Positions 35,001 to 44,500 of a stretch of DNA of 50,829 nucleotides are shown here, piece after piece. The position numbers and the translations under genes were made by a program. Each line of letters begins with the position of its first letter. The stretch's first letter is position 1. The notes under the pieces were generated by a model. It ran no database searches. It saw nothing but the letters and a program-made list of their open reading frames with translations, and was not told the origin of the DNA. Source of the stretch: an uncultured Kangiellaceae bacterium (GTDB taxonomy: Bacteria; Pseudomonadota; Gammaproteobacteria; Enterobacterales; Kangiellaceae); NCBI GenBank assembly GCA_905479925.1, contig CAJQOL010000002.1, positions 1 to 50,829 on the forward strand, written 5' to 3'.

Positions 35001-38000
35001 AGATGGCCTCCGGATAAAAAGACATCAACAATCGGCATTTCCAGATCAGCTAAAAGTTGTGGCTTTCCGTTAACAAACTTGAATAACTTTCCATTGCTAT
35101 AACCGACATAAACGGTCACAAAGTCATTAGAGGTTTCGATACTAGTCGGAAAGCCGTATTCGCCACGCTGTTCCCCTAACATCATATAATCAATGATGTT
35201 TTTTGCATCGAGATCATACAAAGTTACACCACTCATACTTGCAACATAAACTTGATTCTCTATCCCTGTATAATCTATAAACAGCGGTCTATTTAGGACT
35301 CGTTGCGAATTTAAAGATTGCTCAACAATAGTACCGTCAAATTTCATTCGTATAATTCGGGATTCCTCGTCTTCAATAGGCTCGGAAACATTGCCATTAC
35401 CAGACTCTTGAGGGGACAATTTTTCTGAGCTAGATTTAACAATAGTAAACTCGCTAAACTTTAAACTACTAGCACAGCTTGATACCTGTGAGTGAGTCGT
35501 TTGCAATGGTTTTTCCCATATTTTATCGCCTGTTAACCAATCGACTCTTTGTACCTTGGCTTGCGAAACCAATATCACATGATGGGAGTTTTCGGTTTGA
35601 CAAAGCATACTGGCGTCAGCGTCTGCCCTCGACAACTTGCTGGCAACCGATTTGCCATCTAACAGGTTGATGACGTCGATAACACCGTTAGAAAACAGTG
35701 ATATTAAAAAGCGCTGGTCAAAACTCACCACCGAAGATAGCGGCTTGCCGGAGTTATTTCTTTGGGAGCTAAACTGAAACCACTGATTATCTTTAGGTTC
35801 TGAGCTCACTTTATCTTTAACTTGGTAAACCCAGTACTCGGTATTAAAAGCTGTATTGACCGGGCTGTATTGGGATACATTTTCGACGATAACGACCCCA
35901 TCATTTGATGCTTTGGCAAGATCCTTAGTTATTTGATGATTATATTTTATTGGTAGATCGATGTTATCGGTGCTAACAACATAATTATTACCGTCATAGT
36001 TTAACTTAACGTTATCATCAGTTCCCCAGAATAAAGTCATGTCAATCATGAAATTATTGATTCTACCCGCGATTCGTCGTTGTTGGTCATTGAGGTTATA
36101 TTCAAAATCAGGGTTATCACCACAAGCCTTATCGGTTTCAAAGAATGCCGTATCGAGGGACCATTTAATAGGTAACCTTCTTAATAATTCTTGCGAAGAT
36201 AAATCCCACACTTCAACATGACTGGCGACACGCATCCAGTCAATATCGTCGGTATTTGCTTGATTAAACTGACAGCTTTGATTGACTATTCGGGCCATCC
36301 TCTTGCCATCGTTAGATAAAGCAAACTTATGGCTTCTTTCGCTAACCGGAAGTAAACTAACGGATGGGTCAGTGGTGAGTATTGCGCCCTTTTGGGAAGG
36401 CGCTTTCGTCCCCTTATGTTCGGAGAGTTTTAGTATTAATCCCTGTTTACTTGCTAATGTCCAATTTCCTTTGTTGTAGTTTCTTTTTAGTTCCGATAGA
36501 AGTGTTATCCAATCGAGCTTGAGTTGTTCAATATATTTAGGCGATACTTTTAAGATATCAGAGACTTGTATTTGGTCGATTGTTGTTCTAGTGGGTATGT
36601 CCAGCAGCTCGATGTTACCGTTTGTAAGAAATGCTAATAACTGGTCGCCTGTTTCTCCCGGAATAAAAATAGTTGTACCTTTTTCAATCAACCAATCCAA
36701 TAAAATCGTATCACCATTACGGGTATCTATTCGTTGAATGCTTTGCATACTAGCATTAAATTCAAAAACGAATTGACCATTATCGGATATCAAAAATAGA
36801 TAGTCCCCTTTTCTAGTTATCGGGTAACTAAAGGTGGTTTTATTCTGCTGCAGATCGAAAACCACACCGTTATCATTCATTCTACCAACGACGTAACGAG
36901 CATTCCCTGAGACATAAGGCAGTCCGGTAAAATGAAGACCTCTTTTTTTGCTCCACAGTTTTTGGAGACTGAGCCTTCTAGATTCAAACTCTTCCTCCGC
37001 CGAAACTTTACCTGCGGTTAATTGGTTTGCATGCTGGAAATATAGCTGTGCTTCTTCAAATTGTTTATCCGCTAATTCATTTCTACCGTAGCCTGCGTAT
37101 GCCTCCGCCAAGCTATTCTCAGCGTTTGCTTTTTCTGTTTCGGCAACGTTTTTAGCTGCGGTTGCCTCAATTTGTTTAAAGAATGCTAGAGTCCCTGCCA
37201 TAATGGCTAATAAAGCTAAAACGCCAACCGCCGAAAGCCAGCGGCGAAGTTTCTTTGCTTTTTGACGCTCAAGTTCAAGTTGATATTCCTTATCTCTGCG
37301 AGTCAACTCCCCCAAAGGAAGCCCTAATATTCCTGCAATTATTTTTAATAACATCAATTGTTGTTGTTGATTGAATTTCTTTAATTGCTCTTCTATTTCC
37401 TCTTTTTTATATTGCTTACAAGCGACAAGATCTTGTTTATACGCTTCCATAGAGGTCCAAGACTGCATAGGAAAGCCATTAACATTCAACCGGAAATCCG
37501 CGGCGATAGGCTCAGCATGTTTGTCGGTTCTTACGCCATCGGCATCATATTCATACTGCAACGGAACGGGAAAGCACTCTTGTTCAGCTCTGTAACCGAG
37601 CGCTAGCTTACTTTCATCCCAACTCGTATTTGGTTCACCATCAATCATGGCGGCAATAATTCGGTCAGAATGACCACTTTGTTTGAAATAGTGGATTTCA
37701 TCGGCGACATAGGTAGACGCAACGGCTCGCGGAGAACAAAGTACAATCAGTAAACGAGTATTATCTAACGCATTAACAATAGAACGACCTAAATCCGCAT
37801 CAGCGGGTAGTTCTTCCTCATCTCTAAAAATGGGATAAATCCGCTCGGGGATCACTTCACCTCGAGCATTTTTAGTGCCAACGAGATCCGATGGAACTTC
37901 ATAGGTCTCTATCGCTTGGTGCAGCCAAGTTGCCCATTGTCTGCCGGGTTCTTTATTGTCAGCGTGACGATAGGAAATAAACGCGAGATACTTTTTATTA

Positions 38001-38014
38001 TTTTCGGAAGCCAT
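32081..38014 (-). CDS. Giant membrane protein: TIR domain, one membrane span, beta-propeller-like region, PDZ-like C-terminus
   Basis: The 1977-residue protein starts with a TIR domain (residues 9-150): FISYRHAD is box 1, IFRDEEELPADADLG follows, and STYVADEIHYF places a Glu at 106 where TIR NADases have the catalytic Glu. After a linker with GLPLGELTRRD comes a KKLRR cluster and one span near 259-279, so the TIR part should be cytosolic and the remaining 1700 residues outside. A short coiled coil (EKANAENSLAEAYAGYGRNELADKQFEEA) leads into about 1000 residues of blade-like strands typical of WD40/YVTN propellers, then TPR-like helices (about 1560-1760) and a PDZ-like segment (KPGSVAEKLGIKPNDYLLAVND). 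It is the last gene after two unknown small genes. NAD cleavage or signalling is inference. Confidence 0.85.
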   Translation of the reverse strand: MASENNKKYLAFISYRHADNKEPGRQWATWLHQAIETYEVPSDLVGTKNARGEVIPERIYPIFRDEEELPADADLGRSIVNALDNTRLLIVLCSPRAVASTYVADEIHYFKQSGHSDRIIAAMIDGEPNTSWDESKLALGYRAEQECFPVPLQYEYDADGVRTDKHAEPIAADFRLNVNGFPMQSWTSMEAYKQDLVACKQYKKEEIEEQLKKFNQQQQLMLLKIIAGILGLPLGELTRRDKEYQLELERQKAKKLRRWLSAVGVLALLAIMAGTLAFFKQIEATAAKNVAETEKANAENSLAEAYAGYGRNELADKQFEEAQLYFQHANQLTAGKVSAEEEFESRRLSLQKLWSKKRGLHFTGLPYVSGNARYVVGRMNDNGVVFDLQQNKTTFSYPITRKGDYLFLISDNGQFVFEFNASMQSIQRIDTRNGDTILLDWLIEKGTTIFIPGETGDQLLAFLTNGNIELLDIPTRTTIDQIQVSDILKVSPKYIEQLKLDWITLLSELKRNYNKGNWTLASKQGLILKLSEHKGTKAPSQKGAILTTDPSVSLLPVSERSHKFALSNDGKRMARIVNQSCQFNQANTDDIDWMRVASHVEVWDLSSQELLRRLPIKWSLDTAFFETDKACGDNPDFEYNLNDQQRRIAGRINNFMIDMTLFWGTDDNVKLNYDGNNYVVSTDNIDLPIKYNHQITKDLAKASNDGVVIVENVSQYSPVNTAFNTEYWVYQVKDKVSSEPKDNQWFQFSSQRNNSGKPLSSVVSFDQRFLISLFSNGVIDVINLLDGKSVASKLSRADADASMLCQTENSHHVILVSQAKVQRVDWLTGDKIWEKPLQTTHSQVSSCASSLKFSEFTIVKSSSEKLSPQESGNGNVSEPIEDEESRIIRMKFDGTIVEQSLNSQRVLNRPLFIDYTGIENQVYVASMSGVTLYDLDAKNIIDYMMLGEQRGEYGFPTSIETSNDFVTVYVGYSNGKLFKFVNGKPQLLADLEMPIVDVFLSGGHLKITTGYNSLLEVQLSNVALTPKETFRSYLYQLDLDTLTLRKLRGYGDQLVERVGHVYSGHESVVEFSDGAVSYFRRSAAEPVVKLINQSGTKKEFTVNNNARFYIDKSVNGFEFTHSAFKHSINLPISNQRQFMYLFLDGRKWLMLAVEDDNFYDINTYLINTENLTISARLQRSEGKAADRISLVDLHEDNNQFLSCGGEQCSFYDLENLTMYQNFSDYAVEPDDVFKIGESISNAIYMGDDVALTSLSGKVQTWGLRQVPNTANDDDLTDEEEETSVEQDSENNDSTHSGSIASNARYVLLNERSDQFYKNIIYDPAASQLFVADRTQAYMLKPDLSLVSTIAKNFSSGHVLRADLASGWLLFVEKNGTGTTVDAQIYDLKEKQTTSYFFISASSIISMNEIADDLNGVLDWRDDNSNIMSLNINKAVQFGREYLELDDVQKIAVSETLSGKYLDQVTVFSQSSASTSGLLVNALTKNSVNNGSDNAVNLNAPKDSLISINSLVPAQRSYRHDWFLDFALYTDTWAVNEKTLLDEVNFQKRLVASSESATKREANIDLRVVSLENKIKQLFNENKDISSDVNELEKIAPDHFFVKFVTMQRLFQVNSYQAFQYGIAYLSELGGGEPIQTSLFVGNSPGITNDSNRSINVEGVDPIMLHKFSGGVFAAAVQSGLFRKAHELLKVYPGSFTNPQFSQGLFVQLTNLGLYDKAEKVLAREISNLETYGNMTVNQRSKQTHESYLRYQRMLSRYNTLREQLVQLEQLPILCLGDIQPASGMEASQWKHGDCILKIDGQRPKDLASTYPQLQLAASTRKPIDLLRQGQPIELAAPSSLAGGAWNMVGYDGRYIIRVKTLKPGSVAEKLGIKPNDYLLAVNDELLESPLQIMKNESSSNKVNSQSNDATINKNLWIYRPEKGAFQQANVNTRVKRLIGEHPVAYWPGELLETKLTEYSDLGVSIEMVLMHHAKPSR

Positions 38015-38049
38015 TATTATTCCCGGAGGTCATTATTATTCTCGAAGGT
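38012..38049 (-). repeat. Duplicated 19-bp segment at the start of the TIR gene
   Basis: Two adjacent units (38012-38030 and 38031-38049) differ at two positions. Each carries an ATG on the minus strand, but only the inner one (38014) opens the long frame; the outer is 19 bp upstream and out of frame. The duplication thus doubles the translation start region. Confidence 0.85.
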
Positions 38050-38222
38050 CATAGACATATCCATAGCCATTGTAGGTAAATTAACCCATTTTGATTAATA
38101 GAAATCGACTGGTTTGAAAGTATAGCTCGCTTTTAAGTTTATCTTGTTGCTAATTTATGGGATAAATTTCTGCGGTTGCCGAAACAACCGCAGCATCTAT
38201 TAACCCTGTCCAATTTCAGCAA

Positions 38223-38633
38223 TTATACGGTCGATTTTTCAGCGTTTATTTTGGAAGAGTCTATTTTAGACGATCCCATTTTAGACCCGCCCATTTTAGA
38301 AACACCGATACTAGACCCGCTCTTTTTAAAGCTGCTCAAATAGCCAGATAACCCAGCGATAGTAGTGTTTTTAACCGAATTTAGTTCCAACTGATTCAAA
38401 CGAGCAACCAACTGAACATTAGGGTTATTGACACAAAAATTAATTGAGTCATCGAGCATAGTGCCTAACTCTTGGGCGTTATTGTTCAGCTTCTCGACAA
38501 ACTCAACACCGTTTGATATTCCCCTTTCGCGCCCGCAGTCGCAATCATCACAGCGCCGTAATAACGACACCGCTATACGAGGAAGGTCTGTATCATGTTG
38601 CTTCATTAGTTGGTAAATTCTTTCCATATCCAT
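38223..38633 (-). CDS. Unknown small protein upstream of the TIR gene, Cys motif and repeated tail
   Basis: I do not recognise this 136-residue protein. It begins MDMERIYQLMKQHDTDLPR behind a good AGGAG site, has a short cysteine cluster CDDCDCG near residue 28 that could bind a metal, a helical middle (EFVEKLNNNAQELGTMLDDSINFCVNNPNVQ), and a low-complexity Ser/Lys tail with SKMGGSKMGSSKIDSSKI. It is 208 bp upstream of the TIR gene and 60 bp downstream of another unknown gene, all on one strand, so the three are probably an operon. No signal peptide or membrane span. Confidence 0.7.
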   Translation of the reverse strand: MDMERIYQLMKQHDTDLPRIAVSLLRRCDDCDCGRERGISNGVEFVEKLNNNAQELGTMLDDSINFCVNNPNVQLVARLNQLELNSVKNTTIAGLSGYLSSFKKSGSSIGVSKMGGSKMGSSKIDSSKINAEKSTV

Positions 38634-38650
38634 TTTAGATCTCCTAAATA

Positions 38651-38690
38651 TCGTAAAGTATGTTTATTAGTCGTAAAGTATGTTTAGTTA
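38651..38690 (-). repeat. 20-bp tandem duplication in the spacer of the TIR operon
   Basis: The 16-mer TCGTAAAGTATGTTTA occurs at 38651-38666 and again at 38671-38686, giving a 20-bp period in the 60-bp gap between the two small genes. It lies just upstream of the ribosome binding site of the second gene. Confidence 0.9.
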
Positions 38691-38693
38691 TCG

Positions 38694-39161
38694 TTAACTA
38701 GGGTTAACAGGCGTAAAAGGGAAATGACGGTTCGATACGCTCTGCAAATCGGTCACTCCACCAAAATCACCTTCTTGGTCATATACAAAATCTGATAACT
38801 CCTGTTGCAGCCTGTCGGACTGATATATGGCCATTAAGTCATCGCTAAGCGCCGGGTAACGCTTGATTAATTCAGCCAATTTTTCGAATCCGAATTTCAG
38901 GTGAGCAATAGCAACATGTTGTTTAGACTGTCTACCAATTAGCGCATAAAGATTATCTGCGTCAACCGGCGAAGGTAACCTAAAGTCCTGCGGGCGATAA
39001 CTAACGTTCTCCTTATTGATCGCATCACGAAGATAGACAGTAACCGTTTGTTGGGACTGGGCATCAGAGGCATATGAATCCGGGAATTCAGTCTCGAGTG
39101 CTTGGTGAGCCTCATTGACCGTTATGGCAGGTCTGGGGGACGTTTTGTTGTCCTTTTTCAT
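38694..39161 (-). CDS. Unknown small protein, first gene of the TIR operon
   Basis: This 155-residue soluble protein has no family I know. Visible features are an extended N-terminus (TSPRPAITVNEAHQALETEF), a strand-and-loop part (TVTVYLRDAINKENVSYRPQDFRLPSPVDADNLYALIGR) and a helical part (HLKFGFEKLAELIKRYPALSDDLMAIYQSDRLQQELSDF). An AGAGG site nine bases before the ATG supports the start. It leads a same-strand group with the Cys-motif protein and the TIR protein; partnership with them is inferred from order and spacing. Confidence 0.7.
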   Translation of the reverse strand: MKKDNKTSPRPAITVNEAHQALETEFPDSYASDAQSQQTVTVYLRDAINKENVSYRPQDFRLPSPVDADNLYALIGRQSKQHVAIAHLKFGFEKLAELIKRYPALSDDLMAIYQSDRLQQELSDFVYDQEGDFGGVTDLQSVSNRHFPFTPVNPS

Positions 39162-39513
39162 TAGAAATACCTCTTGTCAATTCGTCGATAGAAAAGCGCA
39201 AATTTGCGGCGGCTTAATATCATTTGCCACTCTCGCCTAGCTAATAATTTGCTTTTCTGCGCAGAGTAACAATTAACCAGAACCGCTGGTTACGCCTATG
39301 TCGATTGACAAGGGAAATTACAAACGCCTTGGGGGGCAAAAAAGGGTTAATTTTTTTTTGAAATGTTTTTGGGTCGTTACCCTGGAGCCTATCTTGAGCA
39401 TATCTGAATTGGTTCGGCTAATATCTGTTGAATGATTTTTGTGAACAACTTAGCCAAATTAGTGAGCCTTAACTCGTTGAGCTATTGGTCAAAAAATGCT
39501 GTTAATGAGACTA
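39162..39513. other. Spacer between the LysR gene and the TIR operon
   Basis: This should hold the promoter of the TIR operon (minus strand). A run of nine T/A near 39350 follows a G-rich patch, but no clear -35/-10 pair, terminator hairpin or operator stands out. No gene is visible. Confidence 0.45.
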
Positions 39514-40431
39514 CTAACGCCACTCTTCACGCTTATCAATAAAGAAGTCGATAAATGCCCGCACTTTGGCCTGCTGATATTTAACCTGATGATAATAGAG
39601 ATAAACCGACGCGTTATTCCACCAATGCGTTTCCATTACCGGAACTAGCTTGTTTTCGGCAATTGCTTGAATTAGTGCCTGCTCCTCAGCAGCCAAGTTT
39701 ATTAGCCCAAGACCTGCCACCGCAAGGTCTATTAGCCCTGACACCGCTTTAACCTTGGCCTCTAAAATGACATAGCCCATTTCGTTAGCCTGACCTTCCT
39801 CTGTTTTATTGGTCAACAGAATATTACTTGGTTGATTATGTAAGTAACCAATCACTTGGTGTTTTTTTAAATCCTCAATGGTTTTCGGTATGCCCTGTTT
39901 CTTCAAATAATTAGGAGAGGCATATATACCATATTGGCTTTGGATCAAAAGCCGAGAACGTAATCCTTGCTTCAATTTGCCTAAATAAGCGCCAACTCCC
40001 CAATAAATATCATGATGATTGGCCTCAATATCTATCACGCCTTTATCTATATCAAGCTGCAGCTCTAATTCAGGATACCGTTCAATAAACTCGGCCAACC
40101 ACGGATATACGGTTGATTGGTAGACTTCAACACTTTGCGCCACAATCTTGAGCGTTCCAGAAACCTGTTTAATATCCTCATCTAACCAATTGTCCAGCAG
40201 TTCGTGCTGCTGCAGAATTTGTTCAGCATGCGCCAAAAAACTACTTCCAAACTCAGTCAAACGAACCCGGCGTGTGGTCCTTTCGAATAACGGTTGATTC
40301 AAACGGGCTTCCAAGGTTGAAATTTGCTTGCTTACCGCCATAGGAGTTTGCCCAAGAAAATGAGCCGCCTTGGTAAAGCTTTGATATTCGGCAACTTTTT
40401 TCATTGCCAGCAGTGATTCCGTCTTAAACAT
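39514..40431 (-). CDS. LysR-family transcriptional regulator
   Basis: The 305-residue product has the LysR helix-turn-helix at its N-terminus (AEYQSFTKAAHFLGQTPMAVSKQISTLEARL, then PLFERTTRRVRLTEFG) and a periplasmic-binding-like effector domain from about residue 90. It resembles the CrgA/AaeR-like subgroup. It is divergent from a CPBP membrane protease gene, the usual geometry for a LysR regulator and its target, so that gene is a candidate target. The effector is unknown. Confidence 0.93.
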   Translation of the reverse strand: MFKTESLLAMKKVAEYQSFTKAAHFLGQTPMAVSKQISTLEARLNQPLFERTTRRVRLTEFGSSFLAHAEQILQQHELLDNWLDEDIKQVSGTLKIVAQSVEVYQSTVYPWLAEFIERYPELELQLDIDKGVIDIEANHHDIYWGVGAYLGKLKQGLRSRLLIQSQYGIYASPNYLKKQGIPKTIEDLKKHQVIGYLHNQPSNILLTNKTEEGQANEMGYVILEAKVKAVSGLIDLAVAGLGLINLAAEEQALIQAIAENKLVPVMETHWWNNASVYLYYHQVKYQQAKVRAFIDFFIDKREEWR

Positions 40432-40654
40432 TACACATCCAATCTATGATCATATGTTCAATTCTTCTGCTGATTAGGTCTAAACTTTCTAATGAATAGC
40501 TTCAAACATTTTTCAGAGTAGCTTCAAATCTTCTTCACATTAGCTTCGAGCCTTTATAAACTTTTAGTTTACATATATTACTAATATATACTATTTATTA
40601 TTAATAACAAGCAGAGTATCGTTGTACACAAATGAATTAGACGAGGTATTTATT

Positions 40655-41380
40655 ATGTTGATTTGGGATTTAGTTTTATGGAGCTACTTTGTAGCTAGTC
40701 CTATTTACGTTATTTTGACTTACAAAAACTTAAAGCAGCAAGTAACCCAAGACCCTTCCATTCGACCAAGCTTGTATACCAGCACAGTCATTGGCCTATG
40801 GGCTCCAGTTGCACTAATGTTAGGTTATCAACAAATCAACCAAGGCTTTGCGCCCGCGCTTAACTTTGTCGGAACTTTCAACACTTGGTGGTTTGGCATT
40901 GCGGTAGCCCTAATGGTATTAATCGGTTATTTAGCTTTATCCATTAACAAGCTTCGCAGTGAAACGAAGAACGACCAAGCAATCTTAGAGGGAATTGACA
41001 ACATAAAATGGTTATTACCAGCCAATCGACTGGAAGCTAATCGATTTGTTTTTGCGGTCTCACCTACCGCTGGAATATGCGAAGAAATCTTATATAGAGG
41101 GCTTTTGCTTGGTATGCTTTCCAGCGAGTTATCAGTCGTTACCGCTGTTATCATTTCAAGCATTGCCTTTGGCGCGCCACATTTATACCAAGGCTGGTTA
41201 GGCTTTATAAAAACCGCATTACTTGGCTTTGTTATGGCGATGATTACAGTATTATCCGAATCTCTTATTCTGGCAATAATCTTTCATACCGTTATTGATG
41301 TCTATATGGGGTTATTAAGCTACTTGGTTATCAGCCGCCAGAACCAGATAAGCATCTCAGAAACCGCCGAGTCTTTCTGA
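40655..41380 (+). CDS. CPBP-family intramembrane glutamic endopeptidase (CAAX/Abi type)
   Basis: The product (241 residues from this start) has about seven membrane spans and the CPBP motifs: CEEILYRGLLLG with the catalytic EExxxR, then FGAPHLYQGWLGF and IIFHTVIDVYMGL, which supply the two His. Related proteins cleave membrane substrates (Rce1-like) or mature or resist bacteriocins. The frame extends to a TTG at 40622, but the ATG at 40655 has an ACGAGG site eight bases before it and begins directly with the first span, so I prefer it. It is divergent from a LysR regulator. Confidence 0.85.
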   Translation: MLIWDLVLWSYFVASPIYVILTYKNLKQQVTQDPSIRPSLYTSTVIGLWAPVALMLGYQQINQGFAPALNFVGTFNTWWFGIAVALMVLIGYLALSINKLRSETKNDQAILEGIDNIKWLLPANRLEANRFVFAVSPTAGICEEILYRGLLLGMLSSELSVVTAVIISSIAFGAPHLYQGWLGFIKTALLGFVMAMITVLSESLILAIIFHTVIDVYMGLLSYLVISRQNQISISETAESF

Positions 41381-41405
41381 AACAGTCGAGTCTCTGTGAA
41401 ACAAA
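41368..41405 (+). repeat. 19-bp tandem duplication across the stop of the CPBP gene
   Basis: Units 41368-41386 and 41387-41405 share CGAGTCT and TGAAACA with a few substitutions. The first unit contains the stop codon of the protease gene. Confidence 0.75.
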
Positions 41406-41455
41406 CAGCGCCATTAAAATAATGACAAGCTGGAATGGTAAAAACAAATATAGTT

Positions 41456-41494
41456 AATAAAACGCCAACGATTTATGACTAAAAACCGTTGGCG
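41456..41494 (-). terminator. Terminator of the RND efflux operon
   Basis: CGCCAACG (41463-41470) and CGTTGGCG (41487-41494) form an 8-bp perfect stem. On the minus strand it is followed by TTTTATT. It lies 46 bp after the permease stop codon; the loop of 16 nt is rather long. Confidence 0.65.
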
Positions 41495-41539
41495 AAAATA
41501 TTCAATTCGAATTGAGTTGCTAGCAATAACAACCTACCG

Positions 41540-44500
41540 TCAAGAAGCGACTCTGTTTCGTTGTCTACGCTTAGAACCTTGCATGGATATTTGATAAAGT
41601 ACCGGAACAACAAATAGTGTCAACATCGAAGAAAATAACAATCCCCAAACAATCGCCGTAGCTACCGGCGCCCATATTAACGAGTGACCACCTAAGCCTA
41701 TCGCTAACGAGAAAAGCCCGGCTACCGTAGTTAGGGTGGTAATTATAATTGGTAATACTCGGCGTCTTGCCGCGTAAAAAGTAGCGTGAGTAAGTCCCAT
41801 ACCTTTATCTAAATTAGAGTTTGCTTTAGAGATCAAAACAATCGCTGCATTAACGGCTATTCCCGCCAATGCAACAATACCGTACAAGGTAAACAAGCTC
41901 AGCGGGTTTCCAGACACAATTAACCCAAGTACTACGCCGATAAACGCCATGGGTACCGTAAACAACATCATCAAGGGTTGAAAGTAACTTTGAAATTGGG
42001 TGCTTAAAATTAAATACATCAAACCGATTCCAAACAAAAACAACGTTCCCATGGCATTAATACTTTCTTCGATATCATCCAGTTCTCCAGAAAAATCCAA
42101 CGAAACATTAGGATGTTGAGACGCAATAGAATCCCAGTGATCAACCAGTTTTTGATTGGCCTTTATGGTATCGGTTTTTTCCTTATCAATATCGGACTCT
42201 AAGGTTATGGTTCGTTTAAAGTTGTAATGACGCATGTTACCTTTTACTTGTTCTACCCTTGCGGTTACCAGTGCGCTGAGAGGAATATTCTCTCCATTGG
42301 CGGTTGGAATATTTAGGTCCAAAACCGCTTCAATGTTTTCAAACTCATTGGTCACCGAAGCAGAAGATTTTATACGAAGCGCAATTCGATCGCCCTCACT
42401 TTGAACATAATTAATAATCTCGCCGTCAATTAGCATTTTTATTGTTCTATAAACATCATCGGGAGAAATACCCGCTCGGTTAATCGCATCGCCATCAAGT
42501 TTTAGAGAAAGTCCAAAACGACCTTTGCTGTCGTCATCGCTAATATCAAGATAATGGCTTTCTTCATCATTAGTCATAAATTGCGCTAGCTGATCCGTTG
42601 CCAAGCGAAGCTCTTGATAGTCATCACCGCGAACCTTAACACTAATTGCTTTACTGGTTGGAGGGCCGCCTACAAGCTTTAAAAATGAAATATTGATGGG
42701 ACCAACTACCGACGTAACATCGGCTCTTATGGCCTCAATAATGGATGGTACATCGCGCATATCCCCTTCGCGCGGTTTCAACGAGACTAAAACCTGTCCT
42801 ATGTTTTGAGCAAATAACGGCTCGGTTTCAGTAAACATTTGTCCGGAATAACTAACAATAGAACGAACCTCACCCGCTAACATTTTCGATTCAGTTACTT
42901 TCTCTACCGCGAGTACTTTTTCCATGGTTTCAGACAAAGAACTAGTCGTAGGCATTTCTACATTCACATAAAATAAGCGAATATTATCTGACGCAAAAAA
43001 ATCCATTTTTATCATGCCACTAAAGAGCGCAACAACGGATAACGCTAACAAACCGAATAGTCCGGTAAGGGTACGTTTTGGATAACGCATCACTTTTAAC
43101 AAAAATAGCCCGTATCGAATCTTAATCCAATGAATAAATTTAACTCTATAATGATGAGCTTTTGTTTTATTCTCAAAATCAATTTTAGACACTAAAATAT
43201 GACCGGGTAACATCCAGTAAGCCTCAATCAAACTCACCGCCAGGGCAATGGTCACCACCAGAGGGATCACCATCATAAACTTACCCAAAATTCCCGGCAG
43301 AAGCATCAGTGGTAAAAATGCCGCAATGGTGGTTAATACCGATGCGGTAACCGGGCCAATAACTTCGGTTAAACCATTCCATGCTGCGACAATGCCTTTT
43401 TGACCGCGATGCAAACGGTGGTTAATAGACTCTACGACCACTACCGCATCATCAACTAGCATTCCCAAAGCAATAACTATCGCCAAAAGCACCGAGGTAT
43501 TGAGAGTTTGGTCTAATAAGTACAAACAAATAAAAGTACCCGCAAGGGTAAACGGAATTCCAATTGTTACTAGTAAACTTATTTTTGAACCAAGAAATAT
43601 CCACGTGACAATAAGCACTAAGAACAAACCAAGTAAGGCATTAGTTTGCATAATACCTAGTGCGTTTCGGGTGATTAATGTTTGGTCATCAACCAAGGTA
43701 AACTCAACGCCAAGTTGCTCGGAATTTAGGTTTCTATGACTGACAAAATCGTCAATGCGTTGCACTAATTCTAACGTATTGGTGCTTTCTTGCTTCATTA
43801 CAGCCAGTAACACTGCGGGTCGTCCTTGAAAACGAACCAATCGATCAGGCTTTGCTCTTGCTCGAACAATTTTTGCAACGTCTCTAAGCTGTATTTCACC
43901 GCTTGTAGCGCTTCTACCAACGATCGGTATCGAAGCCAGTTCCTCCGGATCCGTCGTGGTTCCTCGCACTCTAACTAACCATTGGTCTTTTGCGATACGA
44001 GCGGTTCCCGCGGATGTGTCTTGGAAAAAACCACGCACCGAGTTGGCAATCATAACCGGCGAAAGTCCTAGTAACTGAATCTTATCAATATCAAATTGAA
44101 TTTGTAGTTCAGGTTCTAACAACCCCGTCATTTGTACTCGGTCGACACCTTTTATTCTCGCTAGGTCTTTTTCTAAATTTCTTCCCTGACGCCGTAAGTT
44201 TTCGTCTTCCGCGGGACCACTAACAACAACCGTTGCAGTTGGAAATGCGTTAGCCGTGGTAATCTCAAAAATAGTCGGTCTTTCGGCTTCAAGCGGTAGT
44301 TGATCTTCAACGTTGTTAACTTCTCTGCGTAAATCAGCAATTCGTTTATCGAAAGTCTCCTCGCCAACGTCATTAAACCTTACCAAAATACTTGATATGC
44401 TTTCTCGGCTAGTACTAGAAACAAATTTGATATCCTGTATTTTTTCAATTGATTCTTCTAATACGTCGGTAACTTTCTGTTCGACATCTCTAGCGGATGC

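Noticed and set aside
32081..39161. Thoeris or CBASS identity for the TIR block
   Set aside because: No ThsA-like, SLOG, cyclase or Cap gene is near, and the TIR protein is membrane-anchored with a propeller rather than a small soluble TIR.
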